From the NCBI GenBank assembly GCA_965197415.1, contig OZ240207.1, forward strand, positions 620,001-684,000: a stretch of 64,000 bases of DNA, in the 5' to 3' direction. The notes beneath the pieces were generated by a model that saw nothing but the letters and a program-made list of their open reading frames with translations, was not told where the DNA came from and did not search any database. Both the position numbers and the translations under genes were made by a program. Position 1 is the stretch's first letter. Each line of letters starts with the position of its first letter. This document shows, one piece after another, positions 7,987 through 15,886 of this stretch. The DNA comes from DAOUJI01 sp965197415 (lineage in GTDB: Bacteria; Chloroflexota; Dehalococcoidia; Lucifugimonadales; JAGWBF01).

Positions 7987-8793
7987 ATGGAGCATGAAAC
8001 GACACGGCAGGATGAACCCTGCTTGCCGCAGCCGCTGACGCGCCGCAACAGGGATGGTCAAGTCTACCAGCGCCTAGCGGAGGTGGACAGGCAGATCAGT
8101 GAAGCCCTCGGATTAGACGATGAGGCGCTTCGAAGCCGCTTAGAGGTTCGTGACGAAGAGTCGCCCGCCTTTCTCAAGGAGGAGTCGCTGGTCCATCTGA
8201 TACGGCACCACCACGGAGCAGGAAACCGAGAACTCGTTAACGACCTGGCTGAGTGCCTACTGAAACGCTGCGCGACCTGGATTGACGGTAAGTTGAGCGG
8301 ATTGAGAACGGACCTGAGAGAAGATGGAAACTCAGGAGTGGTCGCGGAGGTATTCGACAGGATACTGGACCTGACTGACGACCGCGGGGACTTTCTTCAA
8401 GTCCGCTTCTGGATGGGCATTGAGAGAATCACGGTGGATGTCTTTCGGAAGCAAGTCAGTCAGTTCGATACTGAGTCCAGCGGTGACTACGACCAGACAA
8501 CCATCGACGACCTGAGCCAGCGGGGCGCCGTGGTGGTGCCGACCGCTTCCGCCGGTCGACCCGTCGAATCGGAAGCAATCGACAACGTCTTGATTGAAGC
8601 GGCGCTGCATCAGCTAGAGGAGCCAATCCGGTCCGCATACCTGCTCCGCCACCTCAAAGACTGGCCAATCGAAGACCAGGACCCAGCTATTCAGACGATT
8701 AGCCGACACTTTGGCAAGACGCCTCGAACAATCAGAAACTGGCTGTCCAAAGCTGATGAGATTCTGGAGGCATGGCGAGGAGAACAGAGATGA
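7987..8793 (+). CDS. Sigma-70-like HTH protein heading the protease-helicase operon
   Basis: 268 residues from an ATG with GAGG 8 nt upstream. The C-terminal 60 residues (LEEPIRSAYLLRHLKDW, then ISRHFGKTPRTIRNWLSKADEIL) resemble sigma-70 region 4 with its HTH. The middle part is mostly helical and could be a divergent region 2. It ends in ATGA with the next gene, so the three genes to 12835 are translationally coupled. It may be a dedicated sigma factor or a DNA-binding recruitment subunit for the helicase protein. No known full-length family is recognised. Confidence 0.55.
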   Translation: MEHETTRQDEPCLPQPLTRRNRDGQVYQRLAEVDRQISEALGLDDEALRSRLEVRDEESPAFLKEESLVHLIRHHHGAGNRELVNDLAECLLKRCATWIDGKLSGLRTDLREDGNSGVVAEVFDRILDLTDDRGDFLQVRFWMGIERITVDVFRKQVSQFDTESSGDYDQTTIDDLSQRGAVVVPTASAGRPVESEAIDNVLIEAALHQLEEPIRSAYLLRHLKDWPIEDQDPAIQTISRHFGKTPRTIRNWLSKADEILEAWRGEQR

Positions 8794-9434
8794 ACAGACC
8801 AATGGACCAGGAGATGCTGGAGGACATACTCGACGCCTACGTGGCGTCCGGTGTGGGCCCGAATAGCCCGCTTGAAGAATGGACTCGTCGGTATCCAGAG
8901 TTTGAGCGGGAGATCATTGAGTTCGCAGCCAGCTGGAGCCTGATGACTTGGTTGCCTCCCGCACCCAATGCCGAGGAGGTCACCGAGGAAACGCTGGTGC
9001 TGCGGGGAATGAGTGTTGTCCAGAACGTGATGCACAGGCAGTCAGATGAGTCTTCCCCAGACTCGGCCGCGCCGTTCGAGAGTCTGATTTTGGAAGGGCA
9101 AGAAAGGGGCTTTGAGCCTCGCCGGTTGGCGCATGCTGTTGGATTGGGAGACAGCCTACTCAGAAAGCTCGACCGCCGCTTGATCGCCTTCACCACAATC
9201 CCAGAAGAGCTGATCTATCGCCTTGCCCGGGTCATGGAGCGGGAGGCTTCGAGCATCACGGCCTATCTACAGCAGGAGCCGACATTGGCGGCTAGGACCG
9301 AGCATCGCTCTGAACAAGCACCGAAGCTCACGGCGCAGGAAAACTTCTTCGACGCCGTCCGCTCAGATCCAACAATTGGCCGCGACCACGCTGACCACTG
9401 GTATGCACTTGAACGGTCTATGGGGGAGACGTGA
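8790..9434 (+). CDS. Unknown helical protein linking sigma-like and helicase genes
   Basis: The ATG at 8790 overlaps the previous stop (ATGA) and is preceded by GAGGAG; an in-frame ATG at 8772 is less likely. It gives 214 residues. The sequence is acidic and helical, with a possible HTH in the middle (GFEPRRLAHAVGLGDSLLRKLDRRLI) and an LIYRLARVMERE helix that resembles antitoxin/XRE-associated domains. It ends at TGA inside the GTGA overlap with the helicase gene. It may regulate the protease domain of the next protein. Confidence 0.5.
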   Translation: MNRPMDQEMLEDILDAYVASGVGPNSPLEEWTRRYPEFEREIIEFAASWSLMTWLPPAPNAEEVTEETLVLRGMSVVQNVMHRQSDESSPDSAAPFESLILEGQERGFEPRRLAHAVGLGDSLLRKLDRRLIAFTTIPEELIYRLARVMEREASSITAYLQQEPTLAARTEHRSEQAPKLTAQENFFDAVRSDPTIGRDHADHWYALERSMGET

Positions 9435-12400
9435 GCCACTGGGATGAGATAAGGAGGCAGGCAAGGACCCAGCGCGCCGCAGCGCTTCGAGAGGCTGGGG
9501 GGGACCCTTCAGCTGAGTCATTGCTTGCTGCGGCCGAACGGCTGACCGGCTTCGAACGAATCGGCCTGCCGGCAGTCGACTCGTTACTGGACGGCGCCGA
9601 CGCGATGCTCGACCACGGCATGCAGAGAGTTTGGTTCAACCGCGAAGTCGAACCTAGACTGGCTTGCTTCTATCAAGCTCACGAGTTTGCCCACCTGTGG
9701 TTGCACCCTGAACGAGAGAACCAGCCAGAGTTCAACCTGGACCCTGAGGCCATTGAGGAACCCTTGCCGGTTGGCGTCAATCGAGTAGAGGGATATGGGC
9801 CGGAGGAACTTAGGGAACGTGAGGCGAATGTCTTTGCACGGGAATTCTTGCTCCCGACCGATGTCCTGCGTGCCTGGCACGAGGCCGATAGGGCCGGCGC
9901 AAGCAACATCGCAGAGAGACTGGGGCTTCCCGAGACGCTGGTTCTACAGCAGATGGCGCGGGCACTGCTCACGCCGGAAATCCCCCCTGCTGACGTATCA
10001 CCTGGCGAAACGAACGAACGCCCGATGGACCCCAGCCAGCAGGAAGCTGCCCACGCCCCACGAGGGCCATTGCTATTGGAGGCCGGCCCAGGAACTGGCA
10101 AGACCCGCACCCTGGTGGGCCGGATCGTGTTTCTCCTTGAACAAGGGGTGCCGCCAACAGCGATCCTTGCGCTGACGTTCTCGAACCGCGCAGCCGAAGA
10201 GATGCGATCACGTGTGGCCGAAGCCAGACCGGAAGATGCATCCCGCATCTGGATTGGAACCTTCCATGCCTTCGGTCTGGAGCTGCTGCGCAGGTACGGT
10301 GCCCACCTGGGACTGCCAGCCCGGGTAAGCGTACTGGATCCGTCTGACTCGATAGCCCTGCTGGAGGGAATGCTTTCCGACTTGAAGCTGGACCACTATC
10401 AGAACTTGTACGATCCCGCGCTCTACCTGCGTGACATCATGGCCGCAATCTCACGGGCGAAGGACGAGCTGGTGGGGCCAGAGGAATACGCCGGACTCGG
10501 CGAGAACATGCTTGCTCAGGCCACCACGTCTGACGAGATGGAGGCGGCCGAGAAAGCTGTCGAAGTTGCGCGCGTCTACAAGGCGTATCAGGACTCCCTT
10601 GATCGAGAGCATCTACTCGACTTTGGAGACCTCATCTACAGGTCAGTTTCGCTACTCAGGACGCACGTCGATGTGCGGGACACACTGCGGAGCACCTATC
10701 GCCACGTTCTGGTCGATGAGTACCAAGATGTGAACCGTGCCAGCGGGCTCTTCCTCAAGGAATTGGCGGGTGCGGGTGCGGGTCTGTGGGTGGTTGGGGA
10801 CACGCGTCAGGCGATCTACCGGTTCCGCGGCGCCGCTCCGGCCAACATGCGGCGATTCGGGGAGGACTTCCCCGGAGCGAAGACAAAGTCGCTTAGATAC
10901 AACTACAGATCCCAACCAGCCGTTTTGGATGTCTTCGCAGGGTTGGCACCCGACATGCTTGCGAGCCGAGGAGGACCAGATTTCGTCCGCTGGGAGCCGA
11001 TGCGCCCGGATTCGGGTGGGCAGGTCTTGATGGAGGTTGCCGACGACCTTGCCGCTGAGGCGGATGGGATGGCTAAGGAGATTGAACGTCAGCGGGCCTC
11101 CGGTATTCCTTACAGCCAGCAAGCTATTCTGTGTCGTTCACATACCAACCTAGGAAGAGTCGCCGCCGAGCTCGAAGGCTTGGGAGTTCCTGTTCTTTAC
11201 CTGGGTAACCTCTTCGAGCGTCCTGAAGTCCGCGACATGCTATCTCTCTTGTCTCTCACTTGTGAGGCTGATGGGCGCGGCCTAGTGCGAGTGGCGCGGT
11301 TTCCCGAGTACGAGGTCCCACTCGATGATGTTCTCTCGCTGCTCGAACTGGCAAGGGAACGGAATGTCCCCTTCCCCGGCGCCCTGGGTCTGGCTGCGGC
11401 GGCAGCGAACATCTCGACGCATGGGAAAGAAGGTCTCGCTCTTCTAGAACGCCATCTGGATGGGATGAGGCATGTCAGACCCTGGACGCTGCTCACCTAC
11501 TACCTGTTCGAGCGAAGTCGCTATCTGGATACTCCTTTGGGCGACCAGTCCGTGGCGGGTCAGCAACTGTTGCTGGCACTGTATCAATTCCTCCAGTTCG
11601 CCCACGAACAGCGACCGGCGGCCCCTGGGGAGGCTGCTGACGCCAAGCTCCGTCTCTCGCGGTACATCCGTCAGCTTGAGATCTACGGCGACGAGAAGCA
11701 GCTCCGGCAGCTACCGACGTGGGCGGATGACATCGAGGCAGTACGGCTACTCACGGTGCATGCGAGCAAGGGCCTAGAGTTTCAGGCGGTCTACTTGCCG
11801 ATTCTGGGCAGAGGTTGGTTCCCAGCCCGACGTCAGGCACAACATTGTCCTCCTCCCGAGGGTATGATCGTATCCGAAAGTGATGACCACGACGAAGAAG
11901 AGGAGTGCCTCTTCTTCGTCGGACTGTCCCGCGCAAGAGATGTCCTGTGCCTATCACGAGCTCGCAGGTACGGAGCGCAGAACAGCAACCCGTCAGATCT
12001 GCTCGACAGGATTGCAGGCCTGTTGCCCGGCGATCCGTCCGGCCCCGTGACTTGGCCATCCACGACGCCCGCCTCGGTTGTCGCAGCTGAGCCCGCGCCA
12101 GCAAACGAGCCCTTCGCCGTTGAAGATCTGGAAGTCTACATTCGTTGCCCACGTCAGTACTTCTACGAGAGCGTCCTCGGGCTAAATCGGAGGCGCGAGG
12201 ATTCCGGGTACGTGGAGTTTCACCGCTGTGTCTATCGTGTGTTGCGCTGGATGGCGGAGGAACGCGCCTCCGGAAATCCTGTGGATGAAGCGGCTGCGCT
12301 CGCTTACCTGGCAGAAGTCTGGCAGGAGCAAGGGCCGGAGGAGCATCCGTATAAGGAGTTGTATCGTACCTCGGCCGTTAACTTGGTAGAGCGGGCTGCG

Positions 12401-12835
12401 AGACGCCCATACACGTCTCAAGGTTCTGCAACAAGGCCAACGTGGGAGGTGTCAGTGCCGCTTGGCCTGATTCGATTCACTCCCGACCACGTCGAGGTCC
12501 TCGGCGATGGCTCCGAGGTCGTTGAACGCCTCCGCACGGGTCGTCCGACCAAGAGCGAGGTGGGAAAGGACATCTACGCTCTGTACGTAACGGCGGCCCA
12601 GGCGGCTGAGCCTAACGTTCGACGGAGCGTACAGGTACGTTACCTGTCGGCCGAGCACGTAGACCCGATCGACCTTGGACCTGGGCCCATCAACACTCGC
12701 CTGAACCACTACAACGAAGCAATCAGAGGGATCCTGAACCAGGATTTCTCGCCCCAGCCCAGCGAGCGCACCTGTCCCCGCTGCCCTCATTACTTTATCT
12801 GCCCGTTGGGCGAGGACGCCCAAACGTCACCCTGA
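9431..12835 (+). CDS. ImmA-like metalloprotease / UvrD helicase / PD-(D/E)XK-like fusion
   Basis: 1134 residues starting with GTG in a GTGA overlap. Residues 80-145 form an ImmA/IrrE-type metalloprotease: HEFAHLWLH at 84-92 and EREANVFAREFLLP near 129-142. A superfamily 1A helicase follows: Walker A AGPGTGKT (218-225), motif Ia TFSNRAAEEM, Walker B VDEYQD (428-433), the YNYRS motif and a late VHASKGLEF motif. The C-terminal 230 residues look like an AddB/RecB-type nuclease module: IRCPRQYFYE, then CPRCPHYFIC, four cysteines suited to an iron-sulfur cluster. The usual acidic-Lys pair of the nuclease is altered (VVERLRTGRP), so cleavage is uncertain. DNA unwinding coupled to a protease suggests damage- or phage-triggered signalling. 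Confidence 0.85.
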   Translation: MSHWDEIRRQARTQRAAALREAGGDPSAESLLAAAERLTGFERIGLPAVDSLLDGADAMLDHGMQRVWFNREVEPRLACFYQAHEFAHLWLHPERENQPEFNLDPEAIEEPLPVGVNRVEGYGPEELREREANVFAREFLLPTDVLRAWHEADRAGASNIAERLGLPETLVLQQMARALLTPEIPPADVSPGETNERPMDPSQQEAAHAPRGPLLLEAGPGTGKTRTLVGRIVFLLEQGVPPTAILALTFSNRAAEEMRSRVAEARPEDASRIWIGTFHAFGLELLRRYGAHLGLPARVSVLDPSDSIALLEGMLSDLKLDHYQNLYDPALYLRDIMAAISRAKDELVGPEEYAGLGENMLAQATTSDEMEAAEKAVEVARVYKAYQDSLDREHLLDFGDLIYRSVSLLRTHVDVRDTLRSTYRHVLVDEYQDVNRASGLFLKELAGAGAGLWVVGDTRQAIYRFRGAAPANMRRFGEDFPGAKTKSLRYNYRSQPAVLDVFAGLAPDMLASRGGPDFVRWEPMRPDSGGQVLMEVADDLAAEADGMAKEIERQRASGIPYSQQAILCRSHTNLGRVAAELEGLGVPVLYLGNLFERPEVRDMLSLLSLTCEADGRGLVRVARFPEYEVPLDDVLSLLELARERNVPFPGALGLAAAAANISTHGKEGLALLERHLDGMRHVRPWTLLTYYLFERSRYLDTPLGDQSVAGQQLLLALYQFLQFAHEQRPAAPGEAADAKLRLSRYIRQLEIYGDEKQLRQLPTWADDIEAVRLLTVHASKGLEFQAVYLPILGRGWFPARRQAQHCPPPEGMIVSESDDHDEEEECLFFVGLSRARDVLCLSRARRYGAQNSNPSDLLDRIAGLLPGDPSGPVTWPSTTPASVVAAEPAPANEPFAVEDLEVYIRCPRQYFYESVLGLNRRREDSGYVEFHRCVYRVLRWMAEERASGNPVDEAAALAYLAEVWQEQGPEEHPYKELYRTSAVNLVERAARRPYTSQGSATRPTWEVSVPLGLIRFTPDHVEVLGDGSEVVERLRTGRPTKSEVGKDIYALYVTAAQAAEPNVRRSVQVRYLSAEHVDPIDLGPGPINTRLNHYNEAIRGILNQDFSPQPSERTCPRCPHYFICPLGEDAQTSP

Positions 12836-12937
12836 CGGACGCAGGTATTTCCGGTCTGCCGTACCTCTGACGATTGTCCTAATAGGGGCATCAAACGACG
12901 CCCAATCAAATCCGGGGTCGTCGCCCACTCTAGAGAG

Positions 12938-12953
12938 TCCCACCGCTGTGGGA
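12938..12953 (+). promoter_or_regulatory. Hairpin next to the Bil-like operon ribosome-binding site
   Basis: TCCCAC-CGCT-GTGGGA forms a 6-bp stem with a 4-nt loop, two bases before AAAGGA (12956-12961), which serves the first Ubl gene (ATG 12968). It could limit translation initiation or mark the end of the helicase transcript. No U run follows, so a classical terminator is unlikely. Confidence 0.4.
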
Positions 12954-12967
12954 GAAAGGACAAACGA

Positions 12968-13489
12968 ATGACTCAGCTTGATGTGCCAGACCAGATGGAG
13001 CTCTTCATCCAGGGAGAGGGAATCCCGAAGATCACCCTAGTGAAACTGGGTCCAAAGGACACGGTGGCGGATATCGTCCAGGTCGCCCGCGAATACGGCC
13101 TGAGCGTGCCCGAAGACTCAGAGGTGTGCGTCTTCGTCGAGAACACCGACGTCATCCTGGAACTGGACATGAAGATCGATGAGGCCGGCCTCACTTTCCG
13201 CAGCCACGTACACATCCACCGCTGCAAGAGCGTCGAGGTCGCGGTCAACTACAATCACGACCAGAAGAAGGGTTTCTTCCCGCCTTCGGCGACGGTTGAT
13301 TCGGTGAAGGAGTGGGCGGTCGCGAAGGACCAGTACGGCCTGTCACCCGTCGACGCCGCGGAGCACGTCCTCAAGGTGTGCAGCTCAGGCGACCAGCCTG
13401 ACGAGGAGGTGCACATCGGCACCCTTGCGAAGTTTCCGGACGGGACGGTCTGCTTCGACCTGGTAGCCAAGCAGCGGGTAGAGGGGTAG
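12968..13489 (+). CDS. Tandem ubiquitin-like protein (BilA/multiubiquitin-like)
   Basis: 173 residues, ATG preceded by AAAGGA 6 nt away. Two beta-grasp repeats are visible: about residues 5-85 (MELFIQGEGIPKITLVKL, then VCVFVENTDVILELD) and about 86-170 (VEVAVNYNHDQKKGF, then the helix VDSVKEWAVAKDQYGL). The segment HVHIHRCKSVEV joining them is characteristic of bacterial Ubl proteins of E1/E2/JAB operons. The protein ends in a glycine (AKQRVEG), so it may be conjugation-ready without processing. A double Ubl followed by E2, JAMM and E1 genes is the layout of Bil (bacterial ISG15-like) defence operons. Confidence 0.75.
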   Translation: MTQLDVPDQMELFIQGEGIPKITLVKLGPKDTVADIVQVAREYGLSVPEDSEVCVFVENTDVILELDMKIDEAGLTFRSHVHIHRCKSVEVAVNYNHDQKKGFFPPSATVDSVKEWAVAKDQYGLSPVDAAEHVLKVCSSGDQPDEEVHIGTLAKFPDGTVCFDLVAKQRVEG

Positions 13490-13492
13490 GGC

Positions 13493-13981
13493 TTGTCCGC
13501 GCAGCCGATGGGAGTGGACGAGCAGGTGTTCCGGGCCCACCTCGAAGCCGGATCGTTCCAGAGTGGCTTCGACCGCGGCCGGTGGCGCCTGCTCTCCATA
13601 AGTTGGCCCCACTCCGTAATCGCTGTTCAGGCGGCGGAGAGAGATGGTGGTCCACCCGAGTATGCGCTGCGATTCGAGGGCACGAACTACCCTCAGTCGC
13701 CTCCAACAGCTCAGCCATGGGATGCTGACGGAGATGTCCCGTTGCCACCAGAGCGCTGGCCCGGTGGAAAGACACGGGTACCCCTAGCCTTTAATCCCGG
13801 ATGGAGGGGAGGTCAGTGCCTCTATCTGCCTTGTGATCGCCTCTCCATCGAGGGTCACGACCCCTGGAGGACCCAGCACCCCTCGATGATCTGGACTCCA
13901 GCAAGCGATATCACACTCTACCTGAGGATTGTCCATGACCTTCTCAATTCAAGCGACTATTCGGGCCCTCGCGGCTCCTAA
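13493..13981 (+). CDS. E2-like ubiquitin-conjugating enzyme
   Basis: 162 residues from a TTG at 13493 preceded by AGAGGGG; an ATG at 13508 is the alternative. The E2 fold is suggested by YALRFEGTNYPQSPP (residues 57-71, the wall before the active site), then GGQCLYLPCDRLSIEGHD (106-123) and an HPSMIW block followed by a C-terminal helix LRIVHDLLN. Cys114 in LPCDR, or Cys109, is the candidate catalytic thioester residue. It is encoded 4 bp after the Ubl gene and overlaps the JAMM gene. It would carry the Ubl from the E1 at 14456 to a target. Confidence 0.7.
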   Translation: MSAQPMGVDEQVFRAHLEAGSFQSGFDRGRWRLLSISWPHSVIAVQAAERDGGPPEYALRFEGTNYPQSPPTAQPWDADGDVPLPPERWPGGKTRVPLAFNPGWRGGQCLYLPCDRLSIEGHDPWRTQHPSMIWTPASDITLYLRIVHDLLNSSDYSGPRGS

Positions 13982-14459
13982 ACACCGGCTGAGTTGCCCC
14001 AGGAAAATTTGGCGGCAAGGACTCGCTGAGATTGCAAGCCGCGGAGAGGGACACCACGAGAGTGGTGCGTTTCTGCTCGGCTACAGCGATGGCCTACGTG
14101 GCCGTGTGGTGAGATTCGCATACTACGACGATTTCGACCCGACCTGCCTAGACTTTGGAATCGTGGTCTTTGATGGAGCAGGTTTCGGACCACTGTGGCA
14201 GCTCTGCCGGGAGACCGGTCTGAAGGTGCTCGCCGACTTGCATACGCACGGTGGCCCCAGACCAGCGAGGCAGAGCCCGCTTGACAGGGACAACCCGATG
14301 ATCGCGCAGCCTGGTCACGTAGCGCTCATCGTGCCGAACTTCGCTATTGACTTCAGGATGCGGGACGTGGGCGTCTACGAGTATCTCGGCAGTCACAGGT
14401 GGCGTAATCACAGCGCAGTCGGCTTGGGACGCTTCTTCTATACAGGAGTATGGGCATGA
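13935..14459 (+). CDS. JAB/JAMM metalloprotease (deubiquitinase-like)
   Basis: The ATG at 13935 gives 174 residues, overlapping the E2 gene by 47 bp. The JAMM zinc site is complete: Glu42 in HHESGAFLLG, His103 and His105 in DLHTHGG, Ser114 and Asp117 in RQSPLDRDNP, with one residue more than usual between the second His and the Ser. Such proteases cleave isopeptide bonds after a Ubl. In a Bil-like operon it removes the modifier or processes precursors; since the Ubl already ends in Gly, deconjugation is the more likely job. Confidence 0.8.
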   Translation: MTFSIQATIRALAAPKHRLSCPRKIWRQGLAEIASRGEGHHESGAFLLGYSDGLRGRVVRFAYYDDFDPTCLDFGIVVFDGAGFGPLWQLCRETGLKVLADLHTHGGPRPARQSPLDRDNPMIAQPGHVALIVPNFAIDFRMRDVGVYEYLGSHRWRNHSAVGLGRFFYTGVWA

Positions 14460-15847
14460 CAAAGAACGCGGTCGTCGGACCGGATCAGCTACACAGACAC
14501 CTCAAGCTGGCCCTCGATACGGGAGAGGCGGCAAGCCTCGAAGAAGCAAGAAGCCTCTTTGGCAGCTATCGACTCGGCATCGTGGTAGGGGACAGTGTCG
14601 CCCACTCACCAACGATGCAGGCCGCCGTGCTGACTGCGGTAAACACAGGCCGTCGCAGCTTTCTGGGTGGGGTGAGTGTCGAGGGTACTCTTGATGTGCC
14701 GCTTCTGGTGCCTTGGGGTCCTTGCCGCACTCTGGAGGAAGCCATTGTAGATCTACGAGGAGTCATTAGTGACTGCGCTCCTGGCGTGCCCCGGATCGTG
14801 ATAGGCGGCGAGTCCATGCCGTCTACGGATACAGAGTTCGCTGTGCGCGCGACGTTTGATGGTTGGTGTGGAGGCGTTGCACCCCTGGGTCAAGACCTTC
14901 AACTCCCAGAACGGCAAGAGTGCGTACCGGCAGGTGTACTCGCTGGAGCTCTTGGGGTTTCAGAGGCATTCCAGTTCGTGCGCGGCGATAATGCTATGGC
15001 GGGGCGACGAGATGTTGGGCTGTCGCTATGGCAGCCAGTTAAGGCCATCAACTGGCTGGAGGCTGGTGAGCTAGGACCCCCACTAGAACGACTGCCGGCA
15101 AGTGCCTGGATTATTGGGCTCGGCCACCTGGGCCAGGCATTCCTCTGGACACTCGGCCTCCTGCCGTATGCTTCTCCGGAGGAGGTCAGCCTCGTACTCC
15201 AGGATTTTGATGAGCTTGTCGAGGCCAATGACAGCACCTCGTTACTCACAACGCGTGCGCTTCTGGGGGAGAAAAAGACGCGGGCGATGGCGACCTGGTG
15301 TGAATCGCGCGGGTTCCGCACTTCCATAGTGGAGCGGAGATTCGCAGGCGACTTCAGTGTCGCGGGAGGCGAGCCACGTGTTGCCCTGTGTGGCGTTGAC
15401 AATGCTCTTGCCCGGGCAGACCTCGAAGATGTTGGGTTCGACCGCGTCATTGAAGCTGGTCTCGGTGCTGGTACCCAGGAATACTTCGCATTTCAGACCC
15501 ACACGTTCCCGGCGGACCGTTCCGCAAAGCATCGTTGGGGGACACAAGGACACCGGCTCGATGCGGATACAGTGGCCGACAATCCGGCCTACCGTGCACT
15601 AGCCGAAAGCGGGCTCGACGATTGCGGGATTACTACGCTGGCTGGGCGAACGGTAGGGGCATCATTTGTTGGTGCAGTCACGGCAGCGGTGGTTATCGCC
15701 GAGCTCATAAGGATGGGATTGGGCGGCCCAAGGTATGAGGTTGTGGACGGAAGTCTACGATCTCTTGAACTGCGCCAAGCGGCGATGTGTATGGATGTGG
15801 TGCCTTTCAACCCTGGGACAACCGACGCAACTACGGAAATCGCTTGA
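14456..15847 (+). CDS. E1-like activating enzyme of the Bil-like operon
   Basis: 463 residues. The ATG at 14456 overlaps the JAMM stop (ATGA) and stands 7 nt after AGGAG; the ATG at 14450 is too close. An N-terminal 210-residue domain of unknown fold precedes the ThiF-type Rossmann domain: IIGLGHLGQAF (GLGHLG at 221-226), the LQDFDELVEAND acidic strand (248-259) and CGVDNALAR (312-320). Cys390 in LDDCGITTLAGRTVG is a good candidate for the transfer cysteine. It differs strongly from the E1 at 2517, so the two Ubl systems are not recent duplicates. Confidence 0.8.
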   Translation: MTKNAVVGPDQLHRHLKLALDTGEAASLEEARSLFGSYRLGIVVGDSVAHSPTMQAAVLTAVNTGRRSFLGGVSVEGTLDVPLLVPWGPCRTLEEAIVDLRGVISDCAPGVPRIVIGGESMPSTDTEFAVRATFDGWCGGVAPLGQDLQLPERQECVPAGVLAGALGVSEAFQFVRGDNAMAGRRDVGLSLWQPVKAINWLEAGELGPPLERLPASAWIIGLGHLGQAFLWTLGLLPYASPEEVSLVLQDFDELVEANDSTSLLTTRALLGEKKTRAMATWCESRGFRTSIVERRFAGDFSVAGGEPRVALCGVDNALARADLEDVGFDRVIEAGLGAGTQEYFAFQTHTFPADRSAKHRWGTQGHRLDADTVADNPAYRALAESGLDDCGITTLAGRTVGASFVGAVTAAVVIAELIRMGLGGPRYEVVDGSLRSLELRQAAMCMDVVPFNPGTTDATTEIA

Positions 15848-15886
15848 ACGCCAGTCTATGGATCGAACGGCAACTAACAAGACCTA

